Below, piece by piece: positions 13,908-14,438 of a DNA stretch of 14,438 nt. Position 1 is the stretch's first letter; each line of letters opens with the position of its first letter. The notes beneath the pieces are model-generated. The model saw only the letters and a program-made list of their open reading frames with translations. It searched no databases and was not told the DNA's origin. Where the stretch lies: assembly GCA_910584325.1 (NCBI GenBank), contig CAJTZH010000062.1, positions 1,500 through 15,937 of the forward strand. Reading direction: 5' to 3'. Made by a program: the position numbers and the translations under genes. The stretch comes from an uncultured Lachnospiraceae bacterium. GTDB lineage: Bacteria; Bacillota; Clostridia; Lachnospirales; Lachnospiraceae.

Positions 13908-14411
13908 TTAATACGTTTCCGGTTTGGCATTTTCATACTTTAAAAAGTAATACTCCAAATCAAAATACGTTTTTTCGTCGCTGCTTTGCGTGACACACCA
14001 GTTTTCGTCTTCATCAAGGTTTGGAAAATAAGTGTCCGCCTCATAAGCGAAATCTATTTTCGTCACGTGCGCAACGCTGCAATAAGGGAGGAACTGTCTG
14101 TAAATTGTCTCGCCGCCAATAATAAAAATATCTTCATCATCATATTGTTTCAGCTCATTCAGTGTTTCCTCCACACTGTGGCACACGGTAACGCCTTCTT
14201 TTCTATAATCGGGATTTGCCGTTATCACAATATTTGTGCGGTTTTTCAAAGGATTCCCTCCCGGAAAACTCTCCAGCGTTTTTCGTCCCATTACGACCAC
14301 TTTTCCCGTCGTTTCCGAACGGAATAATTTCATATCCTCAGGAATACTCACAAGCAGGCTTCCGTTCTTGCCGATTGCCCAGTTCTTATCCACCGCAACA
14401 ATTAAATTCAT
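13908..14411 (-). CDS. folA: Dihydrofolate reductase
   Basis: Reduces dihydrofolate to tetrahydrofolate with NADPH. The 167-residue product has the standard chromosomal length. It shows AVDKNWAIGKNGSL (6-19), IPEDMKLFR with the active-site acidic residue Glu 25, VVMGRKTLESFP (39-50) for NADPH binding, and IFIIGGETIYRQF (95-107). The ATG at 14411 has AGGAGGA about 8 nt upstream. Its link with Moco genes is not metabolic in any direct sense beyond both being pterin pathways; thymidylate synthase is not seen but could lie just beyond the window. Confidence 0.96.
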   Translation of the reverse strand: MNLIVAVDKNWAIGKNGSLLVSIPEDMKLFRSETTGKVVVMGRKTLESFPGGNPLKNRTNIVITANPDYRKEGVTVCHSVEETLNELKQYDDEDIFIIGGETIYRQFLPYCSVAHVTKIDFAYEADTYFPNLDEDENWCVTQSSDEKTYFDLEYYFLKYENAKPETY

Positions 14412-14438
14412 CTCTGCTTCCTCCTGTTAAACCGCAAT

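Overview
The window looks like a chromosomal segment of a low-to-mid GC Gram-positive anaerobe, most likely a clostridium of the Lachnospiraceae type. The reasons are Shine-Dalgarno sites close to AGGAGG, GTG and TTG starts, a lipoprotein ModA, Big2/transglutaminase/DUF4214 secreted proteins and a Hol_Tox-like type I toxin. The taxonomic call is an inference from gene style and not from any marker gene. All large genes lie on the minus strand, so transcription runs from right to left.

Right end (about 12.7-14.4 kb): dihydrofolate reductase followed by moeA. Left part (1-6.1 kb): a tightly packed molybdenum operon in the order mobAB fusion, MoeA-like molybdopterin-binding protein, moaC, modA, modB, modC, moaA (moaA runs off the window). 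Together these genes import molybdate (ModABC), make the pterin precursor (MoaA, MoaC), insert molybdenum (MoeA and perhaps the MoeA-like protein) and attach GMP (MobA). MoaD/MoaE are not seen. A promoter, a 21-bp-spaced repeat with a palindrome, and two leader hairpins precede mobAB.

Middle (6.3-12.6 kb): an accessory block separates the two halves of the Moco gene set. It holds three related genes for DUF4214-tailed proteins. Two have signal peptides and a transglutaminase-like domain; one of these has lost the catalytic cysteine, and the third gene is only a 5'-truncated tail. Downstream of each gene lies one copy of the same small opposing-promoter element, which I read as a type I toxin-antitoxin locus. 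Copy 1 (6298-6615) is complete: a sense promoter, a hairpin over the Shine-Dalgarno, a 26-residue hydrophobic peptide ORF, a convergent antisense RNA of about 95 nt with its own strong promoter and terminator, and a sense terminator. Copy 2 (7655-7850) has lost the sense promoter and the toxin start. Copy 3 (10243-10450) keeps both promoters and both terminators but has lost nearly all of the toxin ORF, leaving an antitoxin-like RNA. A 152-bp, highly self-complementary element (10459-10610) lies beside copy 3, and a short stretch matching its left end lies beside copy 2.

The most interesting content is this coupling of surface-protein genes with serially degraded type I toxin-antitoxin copies, the pseudo-transglutaminase next to its active-looking paralogue, and the folded element at 10.5 kb. 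None of the small RNAs or promoters has been shown experimentally; they are read from sequence only.
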